DNA of 64,000 nt, from the NCBI GenBank assembly GCA_026005035.1, contig BPKH01000006.1, positions 1 to 64,000 on the forward strand, in the 5' to 3' direction. Each line of letters begins with the position of its first letter. The stretch's first letter is position 1. This document shows, in pieces, positions 30,048 to 39,136 of this stretch. The translations under genes were made by a program, and so were the position numbers. The stretch comes from Porticoccaceae bacterium. Lineage in GTDB: Bacteria > Pseudomonadota > Gammaproteobacteria > Pseudomonadales > Porticoccaceae. Under the pieces are notes generated by a model. That model was not told where the DNA came from and did no database searches. It worked only from the letters and a program-made list of their open reading frames with translations.

Positions 30048-31465
30048 GCGCCGGCGGTGGCCAGTTCACCCAGGATGCGGATCTGCACGGCGTCCACGCG
30101 CCGGCCGCTGAGCACGTCGGAGATCACCACCACCTTGTCTTCGGGCCGGAAATCCCCTTGGGAGAGGAGGATGGCGGCGGCGGTGGCGAGGGTCTTTTCC
30201 GGATCGCGGCTGAAGTCGATGCGATAGGCGAGCAGGCCGCGATTGAGCGCCAGGCGGCGCCGGGTGCGGCTGTCGTTGGTGAAGGCGCAGATCAGGGGGC
30301 GCCGGGGTCGACAGTTGGTCACCAGGTTGGCCATCACCCCCCGCCGCGTGGGCACCAGGATGGCGCTGGCGGCGATCGCCTCGGCGAGCTGGACCGCGGC
30401 GGCGGCCATCTGTTGCTTGTCGCTTTGGGCGTGGAGCTCGCGGGCGAAGCCGAGGCCTGGGCTTTGCTCCACCGCCCGGGCGATCCGATCGAGCACCTCG
30501 ACGCACTTGACGGGGTATTTGCCCACCGTGGTCTCGCCGGAGAGCATGATGGCGTCCACCTCTTCGTAGACCGCGTTGGCCACGTCGGTGACTTCCGCGC
30601 GCGTCGGCATGGGGTTGTGGATCATCGATTCGAGCATGTGGGTGGCGACGATCACCCGCCGTCCCCAGACCGCGCACCGGCGCACGATGTGGCGCTGCGC
30701 CTCGGGGAGCCGCTCGAAGGGGATCTCCACGCCCAAGTCCCCCCGGGCCACCATGATCCCGTCGCTCTCGGCGATGATCCCGTCCACGTTGTCGAGGCCC
30801 TCCTGGTCCTCGATCTTGGCGATCGCGGCGATCTTGGCCCCCTTTTCGCCGAGGAGCCGGCGCAGCGCGCGCACGTCGTCGGCATGGCGGACGAAGGAGA
30901 GAGCGATGAAGTCCACCCCTTGCTCCACGGCGAAAGCGATGTCGCGCTTGTCCTTTTCGGTGATGGCTGGCAGGTTGACGCGGATGCCGGGCAGGTTGAC
31001 GTGGCGCTTGCTCTTGAGCACCCCGCCGTCGATCACCCGGCAGCGCATGAGGCGGTCCTCCTTGCTCAGCACCTCGAGGTTGATGAGCCCGTTGTCCACC
31101 GTGATCCGGTCGCCCACCGCCACGTCGTGAATGATGTCCTCGTAATTGATGTGGATGGAGCTCTCTTCCACGTCGGCGTCGCCGCGGGCGACGACAGTGA
31201 CGATGTCGCCTTCCTTGAGATCGAGTTCGGTGCGGACGTCGCCGGTGCGGATTTCGGGTCCCTGGGTGTCGATCATCACCGCCACCGGGTGGCGCAACTT
31301 GCGGTTTAAGGTGCGGATCGCCTTGATGATCCGCTCGCAGCTTTGGTGGTCGCCGTGGGACATGTTGAGGCGGGCCACGTTCATGCCGGCCCGGGCGAGC
31401 CGTTCGAGCATTTCGTAACTCGCCGTGGCGGGGCCAATGGTACAGATGATCTTGGTTTTCCTCAT
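30044..31465 (-). CDS. pyk: Pyruvate kinase
   Basis: Last step of glycolysis, 473 residues. It starts MRKTKIICTIGPATAS; an upstream extension in the frame is the fau gene in another frame. Motifs are RLNMSHG, IDTQGPEIRTGD, FIALSFVRHADD, the active-site IAKIEDQEGLDN and MVARGDLGVE, and THMLESM. The C-terminal domain is present. The start overlaps the fau stop by four bases. Confidence 0.96.
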   Translation of the reverse strand: MRKTKIICTIGPATASYEMLERLARAGMNVARLNMSHGDHQSCERIIKAIRTLNRKLRHPVAVMIDTQGPEIRTGDVRTELDLKEGDIVTVVARGDADVEESSIHINYEDIIHDVAVGDRITVDNGLINLEVLSKEDRLMRCRVIDGGVLKSKRHVNLPGIRVNLPAITEKDKRDIAFAVEQGVDFIALSFVRHADDVRALRRLLGEKGAKIAAIAKIEDQEGLDNVDGIIAESDGIMVARGDLGVEIPFERLPEAQRHIVRRCAVWGRRVIVATHMLESMIHNPMPTRAEVTDVANAVYEEVDAIMLSGETTVGKYPVKCVEVLDRIARAVEQSPGLGFARELHAQSDKQQMAAAAVQLAEAIAASAILVPTRRGVMANLVTNCRPRRPLICAFTNDSRTRRRLALNRGLLAYRIDFSRDPEKTLATAAAILLSQGDFRPEDKVVVISDVLSGRRVDAVQIRILGELATAGA

Positions 31466-32067
31466 GGGCGCGGCAGGCTTCGTCCGATGGGTGAAAAGCG
31501 GCGCAGGCCGCGGTCCGTGACCACCAGGTCGAGTCCCACGTCCCAGGGGTCGGCCGGCAGTTGCGCGCATTCCTGGAAGTGGTGGGCGAGGCCGACGAGC
31601 AGGGGGCGGCGGTGCGGCCGAGGTCGCGCGAAGGTGCGATCGTAGAACCCTCCGCCCATGCCGAGCCGCCTGCCCGAGCGGTCGAAGCCCACCGTGGGCA
31701 CGAAGATCAGATCGAGCCGGGTCGCCGGCGTGGTGGGGCCGTGGCGCGGTTCCGGAATCCCGTAACGATTGCGCACCAGGGGCTCGCCCGGCCGCCAGCG
31801 GGCAAACTGGAGGCGGCGCCGGCGGTCCAGGCGGGGCAGGTAGATCTCCTTGCCCGCCGCTGCGGCCAAGCGCAGGAGCGGGGTGGGGTCGATTTCGCCG
31901 TCGTTGGGCAGGTAGAAGGCCAACCGGCGCGCCCGGCGGAAAAAGGCGGCGCGCGCCACCAGGCGAGCGAGCCGCTGGGCGGCGCGGCGCTGGTGCAGGG
32001 GGTCGAGGCGTTGTCGCCGCGCGCGCAGGCGCTCGCGCAGCTCGGCTTTGGACATGGTCCGTCGCAT
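31462..32067 (-). CDS. fau: 5-formyltetrahydrofolate cyclo-ligase
   Basis: MTHF synthetase (YgfA/Fau), 201 residues. Arg-rich N-terminus with KAELRERLRARR, then FYLPNDGEID, DLIFVPTVGFDRSGRRLGMGGGFYDR, which is the family's ATP and folate signature. The gene is directly downstream of 6S RNA, the well-known ssrS-fau arrangement, and probably shares its transcript by read-through. Coupled to pyk by a 4-bp overlap. Confidence 0.93.
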   Translation of the reverse strand: MRRTMSKAELRERLRARRQRLDPLHQRRAAQRLARLVARAAFFRRARRLAFYLPNDGEIDPTPLLRLAAAAGKEIYLPRLDRRRRLQFARWRPGEPLVRNRYGIPEPRHGPTTPATRLDLIFVPTVGFDRSGRRLGMGGGFYDRTFARPRPHRRPLLVGLAHHFQECAQLPADPWDVGLDLVVTDRGLRRFSPIGRSLPRP

Positions 32068-32071
32068 CGCG

Positions 32072-32078
32072 AAAAAAA
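32072..32078 (-). terminator. T-run after 6S RNA
   Basis: On the minus strand the 6S 3' end is followed by a run of seven T (32072-32078), preceded by the GC-rich 3' strand of the closing stem. It may end part of the transcripts, with read-through into fau. Confidence 0.45.
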
Positions 32079-32080
32079 TT

Positions 32081-32254
32081 GGCCCCGGCGCTGCCGCTGC
32101 CGTGGTGGCCTTGAATCCCGACGATTCAAGGCGGGAGCCTCGGGCGGCGCTTCAGGCTTTCCGGCGGGCGGACGTGCACACCGCGCCGCGCCTCGGCTTC
32201 CTGGTGTCGCAGTATCGGCTCAAGGTCTTCTCGGCTGGCGAACAGGCCAGGGCC
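32081..32254 (-). ncRNA. ssrS: 6S RNA
   Basis: About 174 nt between zapA and fau, the conserved location. Read on the minus strand it has the 6S landmarks: TGTTCGC near the 5' end, CTTGAGCCGATA, a purine-rich bulge region, GTCCGCCCGCCGGAAAGCCT, and the 3' hairpin CCTTGAA...TTCAAGG, which matches the E. coli 6S hairpin. The 5' and 3' halves (CGGCCCTGGCC versus the CGGGGCC end) can close the long stem. 6S RNA mimics open promoter DNA and sequesters sigma-70 RNA polymerase. Ends are estimated from the TATAAT and the T-run. Confidence 0.9.
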
Positions 32255-32260
32255 GCTGTC

Positions 32261-32266
32261 ATTATA
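32261..32266 (-). promoter_or_regulatory. -10 element of the 6S RNA promoter
   Basis: A perfect TATAAT on the minus strand, 7 nt before the predicted 6S RNA 5' end. It overlaps the TAA stop of zapA (32262-32264). No good -35 is visible. Confidence 0.75.
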
Positions 32267-32603
32267 CGCCGGGCGGCTCGTCCGCGGGGGCGCGGATCGC
32301 CACATCCCGCACTTCGAGGCGGGCGAGCGCATCGCCCAGCTTGGCGTCGAGCCGCGCGAGCTCCGCGGCGAGCGCGCTGTTCTCCTCCACCCGCCGCTCC
32401 GTTTCCAGGAGGTCGTAGGTGAGATTCAGCGCCGCCATCACGGCGATCCGCTCCAGGCCGAGGACGTGCCCCGCCTTGCGGATCTCGCGCATGCGCGCGT
32501 CCAGCGCCTCCGCCGAGCGCAGCAGCGCCGGGCGCTCCTCTGGAGGGCAGTGGACCTGGTATTCGCGGTCCAGGATGCGAATGTTGACGGTGTCTCGGGC
32601 CAC
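32262..32603 (-). CDS. zapA: Cell division protein ZapA
   Basis: 113 residues. ZapA crosslinks FtsZ filaments. VNIRILDREYQVHCPPEERPALL matches the ZapA N-terminal sheet region, and the C-terminal half is a coiled coil (ERRVEENSALAAELARLDAKL). The start is GTG 32603, with GGAG 8 nt upstream. A TTG two codons earlier is possible. The zapB-like gene ends just before it. Confidence 0.92.
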   Translation of the reverse strand: MARDTVNIRILDREYQVHCPPEERPALLRSAEALDARMREIRKAGHVLGLERIAVMAALNLTYDLLETERRVEENSALAAELARLDAKLGDALARLEVRDVAIRAPADEPPGV

Positions 32604-32605
32604 CT

Positions 32606-32815
32606 TCAAAACTCCGCGTCGAGACTTTTCAGGCGAGCGATCATCGCTTCCACCTTGCCGCGCGCCAATTCGTTGCGCTCGAGCAATTGGCCGCGCTCTT
32701 TGAGTAGGGCTTGCTCGCGGGCGCGCAGCTGGTCGTTTTCCACCTTCAACCGCTGGCATAGGGCGATGAGGCGATCGATCTTATCTTCCAGCGCCCTCAG
32801 GGTCTCGTGGGTCAT
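32606..32815 (-). CDS. ZapB-like / TIGR02449 family coiled-coil protein
   Basis: 69 residues from ATG 32815 (MTHETLRALEDKIDRLI). Almost the whole chain is predicted coiled coil with heptad Leu/Ile spacing. Position directly upstream of zapA is typical of the TIGR02449 division-associated family in Pseudomonas-type genomes. It probably cooperates with ZapA at the Z-ring. A longer start at 32848 is open but poorly supported. Confidence 0.8.
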   Translation of the reverse strand: MTHETLRALEDKIDRLIALCQRLKVENDQLRAREQALLKERGQLLERNELARGKVEAMIARLKSLDAEF

Positions 32816-32891
32816 GGCACGGTGGGCGGACGAGAGTAAGGAGTACAACTATAGAGGTGCCTCCCCGGCGGGGCAATGGCCCGTCCTGGCC

Positions 32892-33179
32892 GCGTGCGGA
32901 TTCCGCTGCGCTTCCTCCGGATGAGTGTTCGGAGGAAGGAGTTGGCAGCCCGGATGCAGGCGCGCAGCGCCGGAATCCGGGGGGAGCGCCGGTTGGGGGA
33001 TGGGGTGTTTCCCGGATTTCGCTTCGCTCCATCCGGGCTACGGACTCCCTCCGGGCAAGGGCCGCAGCGGTCTAGGCCCGGGGGCAGGTGTGCAGCGCCG
33101 GGGTCCCAAAGGAGCCTGGAAGGCGGTTGGCAACGGCCGTAGTCCGGATGGAGGCGCGCAGCGCCGGAATCCGGGGGGA
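32892..33179. repeat. Cluster of REP-like palindromic elements
   Basis: The 490-bp gap between the zapB-like gene and ygfB holds no gene. It contains four copies of a REP-type element built on CCCGGAT...ATCCGGG with the core GCGCAGCGC or CGCTTCGCT. Copies are at about 32892-32925 (inverted), 32946-32984 (direct), 33011-33043 (inverted) and 33139-33179 (direct). A fifth copy is at 58991-59026. Alternating orientation can form cruciform or stem-loop RNA and act as an attenuator or gyrase site, as known for REPs. Confidence 0.75.
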
Positions 33180-33273
33180 GAGCTGCGGGGCGTTCGCAAA
33201 CCGAGCCGAGCCCCCGGCTTCGTCCGCGCAACCTCCCGGGCCCGGGTCCGGTGCCCGAGGGCGGGGCGGGTGG

Positions 33274-33279
33274 TAGACT
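33274..33279 (+). promoter_or_regulatory. Candidate -10 before ygfB
   Basis: TAGACT lies 27 bp before the ygfB ATG, just after the REP cluster. No clear -35 hexamer. Confidence 0.25.
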
Positions 33280-33305
33280 GCGCCGCAAACGGCGGGAGTA
33301 GCGCC

Positions 33306-33857
33306 ATGGAGTACGAGAGACTGGCACGGCTTTTGGTCGAGCGCGGCCTTCCGGTCACTGCGGCGGCGGTCCACGGCCATCTGGTGGGCCGGTTGGCCGG
33401 CGGCGAGCGGCTGTCGGGGGACGCCTTGGAGCGCGCCCTGGTGGCGGCGCTGGAGAGCGAGCCCGCCCGGGCTGAGCCGCTCCTCGAGGACCTCGCCGAC
33501 TGTTATCGGGCCGAGCGGTCCGCTCTCGCCAGCGGCGAACTCTCGTTCCGCCCGCTGTTGCCCGGCGACGATGTGCCCCTCGGCCGGCGGGTGGAGGAAC
33601 TCGCCGCCTGGTGCCGCAGCTTTCTGAGCGGTTTCGGCGCGGTGGTGGCGGGGGGCGAGCAGCTGTCGGCGGACGCCCGGGAACTGCTCGCCGACCTGGG
33701 CCAGATCGCCCAGGCCGGTTTCGGCGGCGAGGCCGTGGAGGCGGACGAGCGGGACTTCGTCGAAGTGGCAGAATATGTGCGCATCGCCGCGCTCAACCTG
33801 CACGCGGAGTGCGCTCCTGCCCGGGAAGGGGAGGCGGCAGGGGAGGCGAGAGAATGA
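33306..33857 (+). CDS. ygfB: UPF0149 (YecA/YgfB) family protein
   Basis: 183 residues. Family features are the N-terminal helical AAAVHGHLVGRLAGGERLSGD, the central AWCRSFLSGFGAV and the acidic DFVEVAEYVRIAALNLHAE. Function is not settled; the E. coli homologue is YgfB. First gene of ygfB-pepP-ubiH-ubiI, the same order as in E. coli. Its stop overlaps pepP by four bases (ATGA). Confidence 0.9.
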   Translation: MEYERLARLLVERGLPVTAAAVHGHLVGRLAGGERLSGDALERALVAALESEPARAEPLLEDLADCYRAERSALASGELSFRPLLPGDDVPLGRRVEELAAWCRSFLSGFGAVVAGGEQLSADARELLADLGQIAQAGFGGEAVEADERDFVEVAEYVRIAALNLHAECAPAREGEAAGEARE

Positions 33858-35164
33858 TTCCAGCCCGCGAGTTCGCCCGCCGGCGAAAAGAGCTCATGGC
33901 CCTCATGGGCGAGGGCAGCATCGCCATCGTGGCGGCCGCCCCGGAGCGGCCCCGCAGCCGCGATACCCTTTGGCCCTATCGGCAAGACAGCGATTTTTGG
34001 TATCTGAGCGGTTTCCCCGAGCCGGAAGCGGTGCTGGTATTGGTGCCGGGACGGGAACAGGGAGAGTACCTGCTCTTTTGCCGGGAACGGGATCCCGCCC
34101 GCGAGCTGTGGGACGGCCCCCGGGCGGGCCCGGAAGGGGCCAAGGAGCACTACGGCGCCGACGACGCCTTCCCCATCGACACTCTGGACGACATCCTGCC
34201 CGGTCTCATGGAGGGCAAGGGGCGCATTTACTGCACCCTGGGCAAGGACCCGGCCTTCGACCAGCGCTTGTTGGGGTGGATCAACCGGTTGCGCCGCCAG
34301 GCCCGGGCGGGGATCTCGCCCCCGGGGGAATTCGTCGACCTTGACCACCTCCTGCACGAGATGCGCCTCTTCAAGAGCGCCGCCGAGCTCAAGGTGATGC
34401 GCAAGGCGGCAGAGATCACGGCCCGGGCCCATGTCCGCGCCATGCGCGCCTGTCGGCCGGGCCTCTACGAGTACCAGCTGGCCGCCGAGATCGAGCACGA
34501 ATTCGCCATGGCCGGCGCCCTAGAGCCCGCCTACAACACCATCGTCGGCGGCGGCGCCAACGGCTGCATTCTCCACTACACGGCCAATGCGGCCAGGTTG
34601 CGCGACGGCGACCTGGTGCTGGTGGACGCCGGCTGCGAGTACCACCACTACGCGGCCGACGTCACCCGGACCTTTCCGGTCAACGGCCGCTTCACCGCCG
34701 AACAGCGCGCCCTCTACGAAGTGGTGCTGGCCGCCCAGGAGGCGGCCATCGCCGCCGCCGTGCCGGGCAACCACTGGAACGATCCCCATGATGCCTCGGT
34801 GCGGGTGATCACCGAGGGCTTGGTGGAGCTCGGCCTGTTGCGGGGCCGAGTGGAAGAGCTGGTGGAGCAAGAGGCGTACAAGCCGTTCTATCCGCACCGG
34901 GCCGGCCATTGGCTGGGCATGGACGTGCACGACGTGGGCGACTACAAGGTGGACAAGCGCTGGCGGCTGTTGGAGCCGGGCATGGTGTTCACCGTCGAGC
35001 CGGGGATCTACGTCGCCCCCGACAACCGCAAAGTGGCCAAGAAGTGGCGCGGAATCGGAATCCGCATCGAGGATGACGTCCTGCTTACCAAGGACGGGCA
35101 CGAGATCCTCACCGCCGCGGTGCCCAAGAAGGCTGAGGAGATCGAGTGGCTGATGAAGGGCTGA
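33854..35164 (+). CDS. pepP: Xaa-Pro aminopeptidase P
   Basis: Cytoplasmic M24B metallopeptidase that removes N-terminal residues before proline, 436 residues. N-terminal creatinase-like domain (MIPAREFARRRKELMALM, YLSGFPEPEAVL), then the pita-bread domain. The five metal ligands are seen as LVDAGCEYHHYAADVTRTF (two Asp), HRAGHWLGMDVHD (His), FTVEPGIY (Glu) and RIEDDV (Glu). Starts within an ATGA overlap with ygfB. Confidence 0.95.
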   Translation: MIPAREFARRRKELMALMGEGSIAIVAAAPERPRSRDTLWPYRQDSDFWYLSGFPEPEAVLVLVPGREQGEYLLFCRERDPARELWDGPRAGPEGAKEHYGADDAFPIDTLDDILPGLMEGKGRIYCTLGKDPAFDQRLLGWINRLRRQARAGISPPGEFVDLDHLLHEMRLFKSAAELKVMRKAAEITARAHVRAMRACRPGLYEYQLAAEIEHEFAMAGALEPAYNTIVGGGANGCILHYTANAARLRDGDLVLVDAGCEYHHYAADVTRTFPVNGRFTAEQRALYEVVLAAQEAAIAAAVPGNHWNDPHDASVRVITEGLVELGLLRGRVEELVEQEAYKPFYPHRAGHWLGMDVHDVGDYKVDKRWRLLEPGMVFTVEPGIYVAPDNRKVAKKWRGIGIRIEDDVLLTKDGHEILTAAVPKKAEEIEWLMKG

Positions 35165-36370
35165 AGGGCGCTCTGCCCGCCGACACCGACGTGCTGGTGG
35201 CGGGCGGCGGACCGGTGGGGCTGGCCTTGGCCGCTCTGCTGGCCGATTGCCGTCCCGACCGGCGGGTGACGGTGGTGGAAGCCGAGGCGCGGCCCCGCGA
35301 CGACGGCCGCGCCATCGCCCTCTCGGAGAGCGGGCGGGCGGTGCTCGCCGCGGCGGGGGCCTGGCCCGCCCTGCGCGCACACGCCGCGCCGATCCGCGAG
35401 ATCCACGTCAGCCAGCGCGGCGGGCCGGGCGTCGCCCGGCTCTCGGCGGTCGATCTGGGCGCGTCCGCCCTCGGCCACGTGGTGACCGGCCGGGATCTGC
35501 TGGCCGCCTTGGAAGAGAGTGCGGCGCGGCGGCCCAACGTGCAGCTGTGCCGGCCGGTGCGGGTCGCCGGCTGCAGGCCGGAGCGGGACGCCATGGTGGT
35601 GGAAGCGGCGGAGGGGGGGGGCCTGTCGCGCCCGCCTCGCCGTGCTCGCCGGTGGGGCCGGCACCGGTCTCCTCCGCCGACTCGGCATCGCCGTCGACGC
35701 CAAGGACTACCGGCGTGCCGCGCTGGTGACGGTGGTGGCGCTCGATCGGGCGCACCGCGGCACCGCCTGGGAGCGGTTTGCGCCGGAAGGTCCCCTCGCC
35801 CTCTTGCCGCTGCCCGACTCCCCCGCGGGCGAACCCCGGGCGGCGGTGGTCTGGACCCTGGAGCCGGCGCGGGCCGAAGCCCTGGCGGCGGCGCCCGAGG
35901 AATCCTTTCTCGCCGCCCTCGGCCAGGCTTTCGGCCACCGTGCCGGGCGCTTCCGCAGCCTCTTGGCGCCGCGCGGTCGCTGGCCGCTCGGCCTGCAGCT
36001 CGCCCGCGAACAGGTGCGCAGCCGCCTCGCCGTGGTGGGCAACGCTGCCCACGCCCTTCACCCCGTGGCGGGCCAGGGGTTCAATCTGGCACTGCGCAAC
36101 GCGGCGCGACTCGCCGCGGCGGTGGCAGAGAGCGAAGATCCCGGAGACCTCGGCTGCCTCGAGGGCTACTTGGACGAGGCCCTGCCGGACCAGCGCCGCG
36201 TGCTCGCCCTGAGCGACTCGTTGCCGTCCCTCTTTGCCCTGACCGGCGCCGCGCCCACCCTCCTGCGTGGCTTCGCCCTCGCCGCCCTCGATCTCGCCCC
36301 GCCGCTGCGCCGGGGCTTCGCGCGGCTGGGCAGCGGCCTGCCGGGCCCCGTGGTGCCGCTCGCTCCATGA
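35146..36370 (+). CDS. ubiH: Ubiquinone hydroxylase UbiH, one apparent frameshift
   Basis: FAD-dependent 2-octaprenyl-6-methoxyphenol hydroxylase of aerobic ubiquinone synthesis. It starts at GTG 35146, overlapping the pepP end by 19 bp. FAD motif VLVAGGGPVGLALA is followed by DGRAIALSESG. The frame breaks in the run of nine G at 35613-35621. Removing one G gives a smooth continuation CRARLAVLAGGAG, and the second half has NAAHALHPVAGQGFNLALRN and ends at 36370 in an ATGA with the next gene. One extra base in a long homopolymer argues for a sequencing error. Confidence 0.9.
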
Positions 36371-37569
36371 GCGCGACCGCGCTCGAGCCCCAGGTGCTGG
36401 TGGCCGGCGGCGGTCCGGTGGGCTGCCTGTTCGCTGCCCGGCTCGCCCAAGCGGTGGGCCCGGGCCTGGCCATCGCGGTGGTGGATCGCGGCCCGCTCCC
36501 CCCCGTGGGGGGACCCTTCGATCCGCGGGTGGTGGCGCTCAACGAGGCCTCGCGCCGTCTCCTGGCGGAGTGCGGCCTGTGGGACCGGGTGGCCGACCAG
36601 GCCACGCCCTACCGGCGCATGGAGGTGTGGGACGGGGAGGGTACAGGCCACATCGCCTTCGACTGCCGGGAATGGGACCGGCCGGATCTGGGCCACATCC
36701 TGGGTGTGGCGCCCCTGGTGGAAGCGGCCCGGCGGCGCCTCGCCGAGCTGGGGGTGGTGCTGGTGGAGTCGGCCATCGTCGCGGCCGAGCGGTCCCGCCC
36801 GGGGGGCCCACTGCAGCTCGTGCTCGCCGACGGCCGGCGGCTCACGGCGCCCTTGGTGGTGGGCGCCGAGGGCGCCCGCTCCCTGGTGCGGCAGGCCTGC
36901 GGCGTCGGGCTTGTGGAGCGGGATACGGGCCAGGACGCCGTGGTGTGTGCGGCGCTGGTGGAGCGGCCCCACGGCGGTGCCGCGCGGCAGTGGTTCACCC
37001 GCTCGGGGCCCTTGGCCTTTCTGCCCGTCACCCGCCCCGGGGGCGATCCGCGCGCCGTGGCGGTGGTCTGGTCGCTCGCGCGCCCCGAGGCGGAAAGGCT
37101 CGCTGCCCTGGACGAGGCGGCGTTCCGGCGCCGCCTGACCGCGGCCAGCGAATCCACGTTGGGCGCGGTGACAGAGGTGGGTCCGCGCTTGCAAAGCCCC
37201 CTCTGCCAGCGCCATGCCGAGCGCTACTGGGCGAGCGGTGCAGCGCTGATCGGGGACGCCGCCCACACCCTCCACCCCCTGGCCGGCCAGGGGGTGAACC
37301 TCGGGCTGGCCGACGCCGCCGCCCTGGCGGAGGTGCTGGCGCGGGGCGTCGCCCGGGGCCTGCCGGTGGACCATCCGAGTCTCCTCGCCCGCTACGAGCG
37401 CCGGCGGCGCGCCGACAACCTGCTGATGCTCGCCGCCATGGAGGCCTTCCAACACCTCTTCGGCAGCCGCGCCCCCGCGCTGGTGGTGGCGCGCAATTGG
37501 GGCCTCGGGCTGGTGGATCGCCTCCCCCTCCTCAAGGGAGCACTGGTGCGGCGCGCCCTGGGTGTCTAG
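36367..37569 (+). CDS. ubiI: UbiI/UbiF-type FAD-dependent ubiquinone hydroxylase
   Basis: 400 residues, paralogue of the upstream ubiH. FAD-binding QVLVAGGGPVGCLFAARL and GDAAHTLHPLAGQGVNLGLAD are present. In E. coli the gene after ubiH is ubiI (VisC), the C5-hydroxylase, and position supports that call, but the sequence alone does not exclude a UbiF-like (C6) or dual-role enzyme. A separate coq7 in this window could cover the C6 step. Coupled to ubiH by a 4-bp overlap. Confidence 0.85.
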   Translation: MSATALEPQVLVAGGGPVGCLFAARLAQAVGPGLAIAVVDRGPLPPVGGPFDPRVVALNEASRRLLAECGLWDRVADQATPYRRMEVWDGEGTGHIAFDCREWDRPDLGHILGVAPLVEAARRRLAELGVVLVESAIVAAERSRPGGPLQLVLADGRRLTAPLVVGAEGARSLVRQACGVGLVERDTGQDAVVCAALVERPHGGAARQWFTRSGPLAFLPVTRPGGDPRAVAVVWSLARPEAERLAALDEAAFRRRLTAASESTLGAVTEVGPRLQSPLCQRHAERYWASGAALIGDAAHTLHPLAGQGVNLGLADAAALAEVLARGVARGLPVDHPSLLARYERRRRADNLLMLAAMEAFQHLFGSRAPALVVARNWGLGLVDRLPLLKGALVRRALGV

Positions 37570-37584
37570 GGCGGCGAGGCGGTT

Positions 37585-37590
37585 TACAAT
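37585..37590 (+). promoter_or_regulatory. Candidate -10 before gcvT
   Basis: TACAAT lies 27 bp upstream of the gcvT ATG. The -35 region is weak. It would let gcvT and gcvH be transcribed apart from the ubi genes. Confidence 0.35.
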
Positions 37591-37616
37591 CGCCCCTCCC
37601 CGGACGGCAGGCGCCC

Positions 37617-38756
37617 ATGGCTGAACGGACCCCCCTGTACCCGCTCCATCACGCCGCCGGTGCGCGCCTCACTGACTTCGCAGGCTGGGAGATGCCCCTC
37701 CACTACGGCTCCCAGCTCTCCGAGCACCTGGCGGTGCGGCGCGACTGCGGTCTCTTCGACGTCTCCCACATGGGGGTGGTGGAGGTGGCGGGTGGCAAAG
37801 CCCTGGAGTTCCTGCGCCGGGTGCTGGCCAACGACGTGGCCCGCTTGGCGCCCGGCCGCGCCCTGTACTCGCCGATGCTCTCTCCGCAGGGCGGCATCCT
37901 CGACGACCTGATCGCCTATCGGCTCGGTCCGGCGCGGTTTTTCCTGGTGGTCAACTGCGCCAACACCGCCCGAGATCTGCAGTGGCTGCGGGAGCAGAGC
38001 GCGGGGACGGAGGTCGAGGTTCGCCTGCGCCGCGACCTGGCGATCCTCGCCCTTCAGGGACCGCGCGCCCTGGAGCGATTGGCCCGGGCGGTGGATGTGG
38101 CGGTGGCGGATGCGGCGGCGGCGTTGCCGAGTTTCGGCCTCTGGGAGGCGGGGGGGTGGGTGGTGGCGCGCACCGGCTACACCGGGGAGGACGGGGTCGA
38201 ACTGCTGCTGCCCGCCGACGAGGCGCCCGGCCTGTGGCGGGCTCTCAGCGAGGCGGGAGCGACCCTCGCGGGGCTCGCGGCCCGGGATTCCCTGCGCATC
38301 GAGGCCGGCTTGCCCCTCTACGGGCAGGAGATGGACGAGACGGTGTCGCCGCTTCGCTGCGGGTTGGCCTGGACGGTGGCCTGGGAGCCGGAAGAGCGGC
38401 GATTCGTGGGGCGCGAGGCCTTGGAGGCGGAGCGCCGGGCGGGTCCCCGGGAGCGGCTCGCGGGGCTTTTGCTCGAGGGGCGCGGCGTGCTGCGCGCCGG
38501 GCAACGGGTGCTCTTTCCCACCGGTGAGGAGGGGCGCATCACCAGCGGCACCTACTCGCCTTTTCTACAATGTTCCATCGCTTTGGCCCGCGTGCCCGCC
38601 GACGCGCCCGAGGGCCGGGCGGAAGTGGAGATCCGCGGCCGGCGCGAGCCGGTGCGGGTGGTGGCGCCCCGGTTCGTGCGCCGGGGGCGAATCCTGGTGG
38701 AGACGGGTTGCGGGCGCGGTCGCGCCCCGGGAGGAGGCGATGAGCGAAATCCCTGA
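37617..38756 (+). CDS. gcvT: Glycine cleavage system T protein (aminomethyltransferase)
   Basis: Tetrahydrofolate-dependent subunit that releases ammonia from the aminomethyl-lipoyl carrier, 379 residues. [19 protein letters not shown] and the folate-site [16 protein letters not shown] are conserved. The C-terminal beta-barrel domain is present. Overlaps gcvH by 17 bp. gcvP is not in this window, so the P protein must be encoded elsewhere. Confidence 0.94.
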   Translation: MAERTPLYPLHHAAGARLTDFAGWEMPLHYGSQLSEHLAVRRDCGLFDVSHMGVVEVAGGKALEFLRRVLANDVARLAPGRALYSPMLSPQGGILDDLIAYRLGPARFFLVVNCANTARDLQWLREQSAGTEVEVRLRRDLAILALQGPRALERLARAVDVAVADAAAALPSFGLWEAGGWVVARTGYTGEDGVELLLPADEAPGLWRALSEAGATLAGLAARDSLRIEAGLPLYGQEMDETVSPLRCGLAWTVAWEPEERRFVGREALEAERRAGPRERLAGLLLEGRGVLRAGQRVLFPTGEEGRITSGTYSPFLQCSIALARVPADAPEGRAEVEIRGRREPVRVVAPRFVRRGRILVETGCGRGRAPGGGDERNP

Positions 38757-39129
38757 GGACTTGCGCTACTTGGAAAGCCACGAATGGGTGCGGGTCGACC
38801 CCGACGGCACCGCCACCGTGGGCATCACCGACCACGCCCAGGAAAGCCTGGGCGACGTGGTCTACGTGGAACTACCGGAGGTGGGCGCCCAGCTGACCGC
38901 CGGCGACGAATCGGGGGTGGTGGAGTCGGTGAAGGCGGCCTCGGACATCTACGCCCCCCTGTCCGGGGAGGTGATCGAGGTGAACGAGGAACTGCTCGAC
39001 CACCCCGAACGGGTCAACGAATCGCCCTACGTGGACGGCTGGTTCTACCGCGTGCGCCTGTCCGATCCGGGCGAACTGGACGACCTGCTCGACGCCGAAG
39101 GGTATCGGCGCCTGCTCGACGAGGGCTGA
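38740..39129 (+). CDS. gcvH: Glycine cleavage system H protein
   Basis: Lipoyl carrier protein, 129 residues. The lipoylated Lys65 is in [11 protein letters not shown] and the N-terminal SHEWVR is diagnostic. GAGG-type Shine-Dalgarno GGAGG lies a few bases before the ATG 38740. Confidence 0.96.
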   Translation: MSEIPEDLRYLESHEWVRVDPDGTATVGITDHAQESLGDVVYVELPEVGAQLTAGDESGVVESVKAASDIYAPLSGEVIEVNEELLDHPERVNESPYVDGWFYRVRLSDPGELDDLLDAEGYRRLLDEG

Positions 39130-39136
39130 ACCCTCC

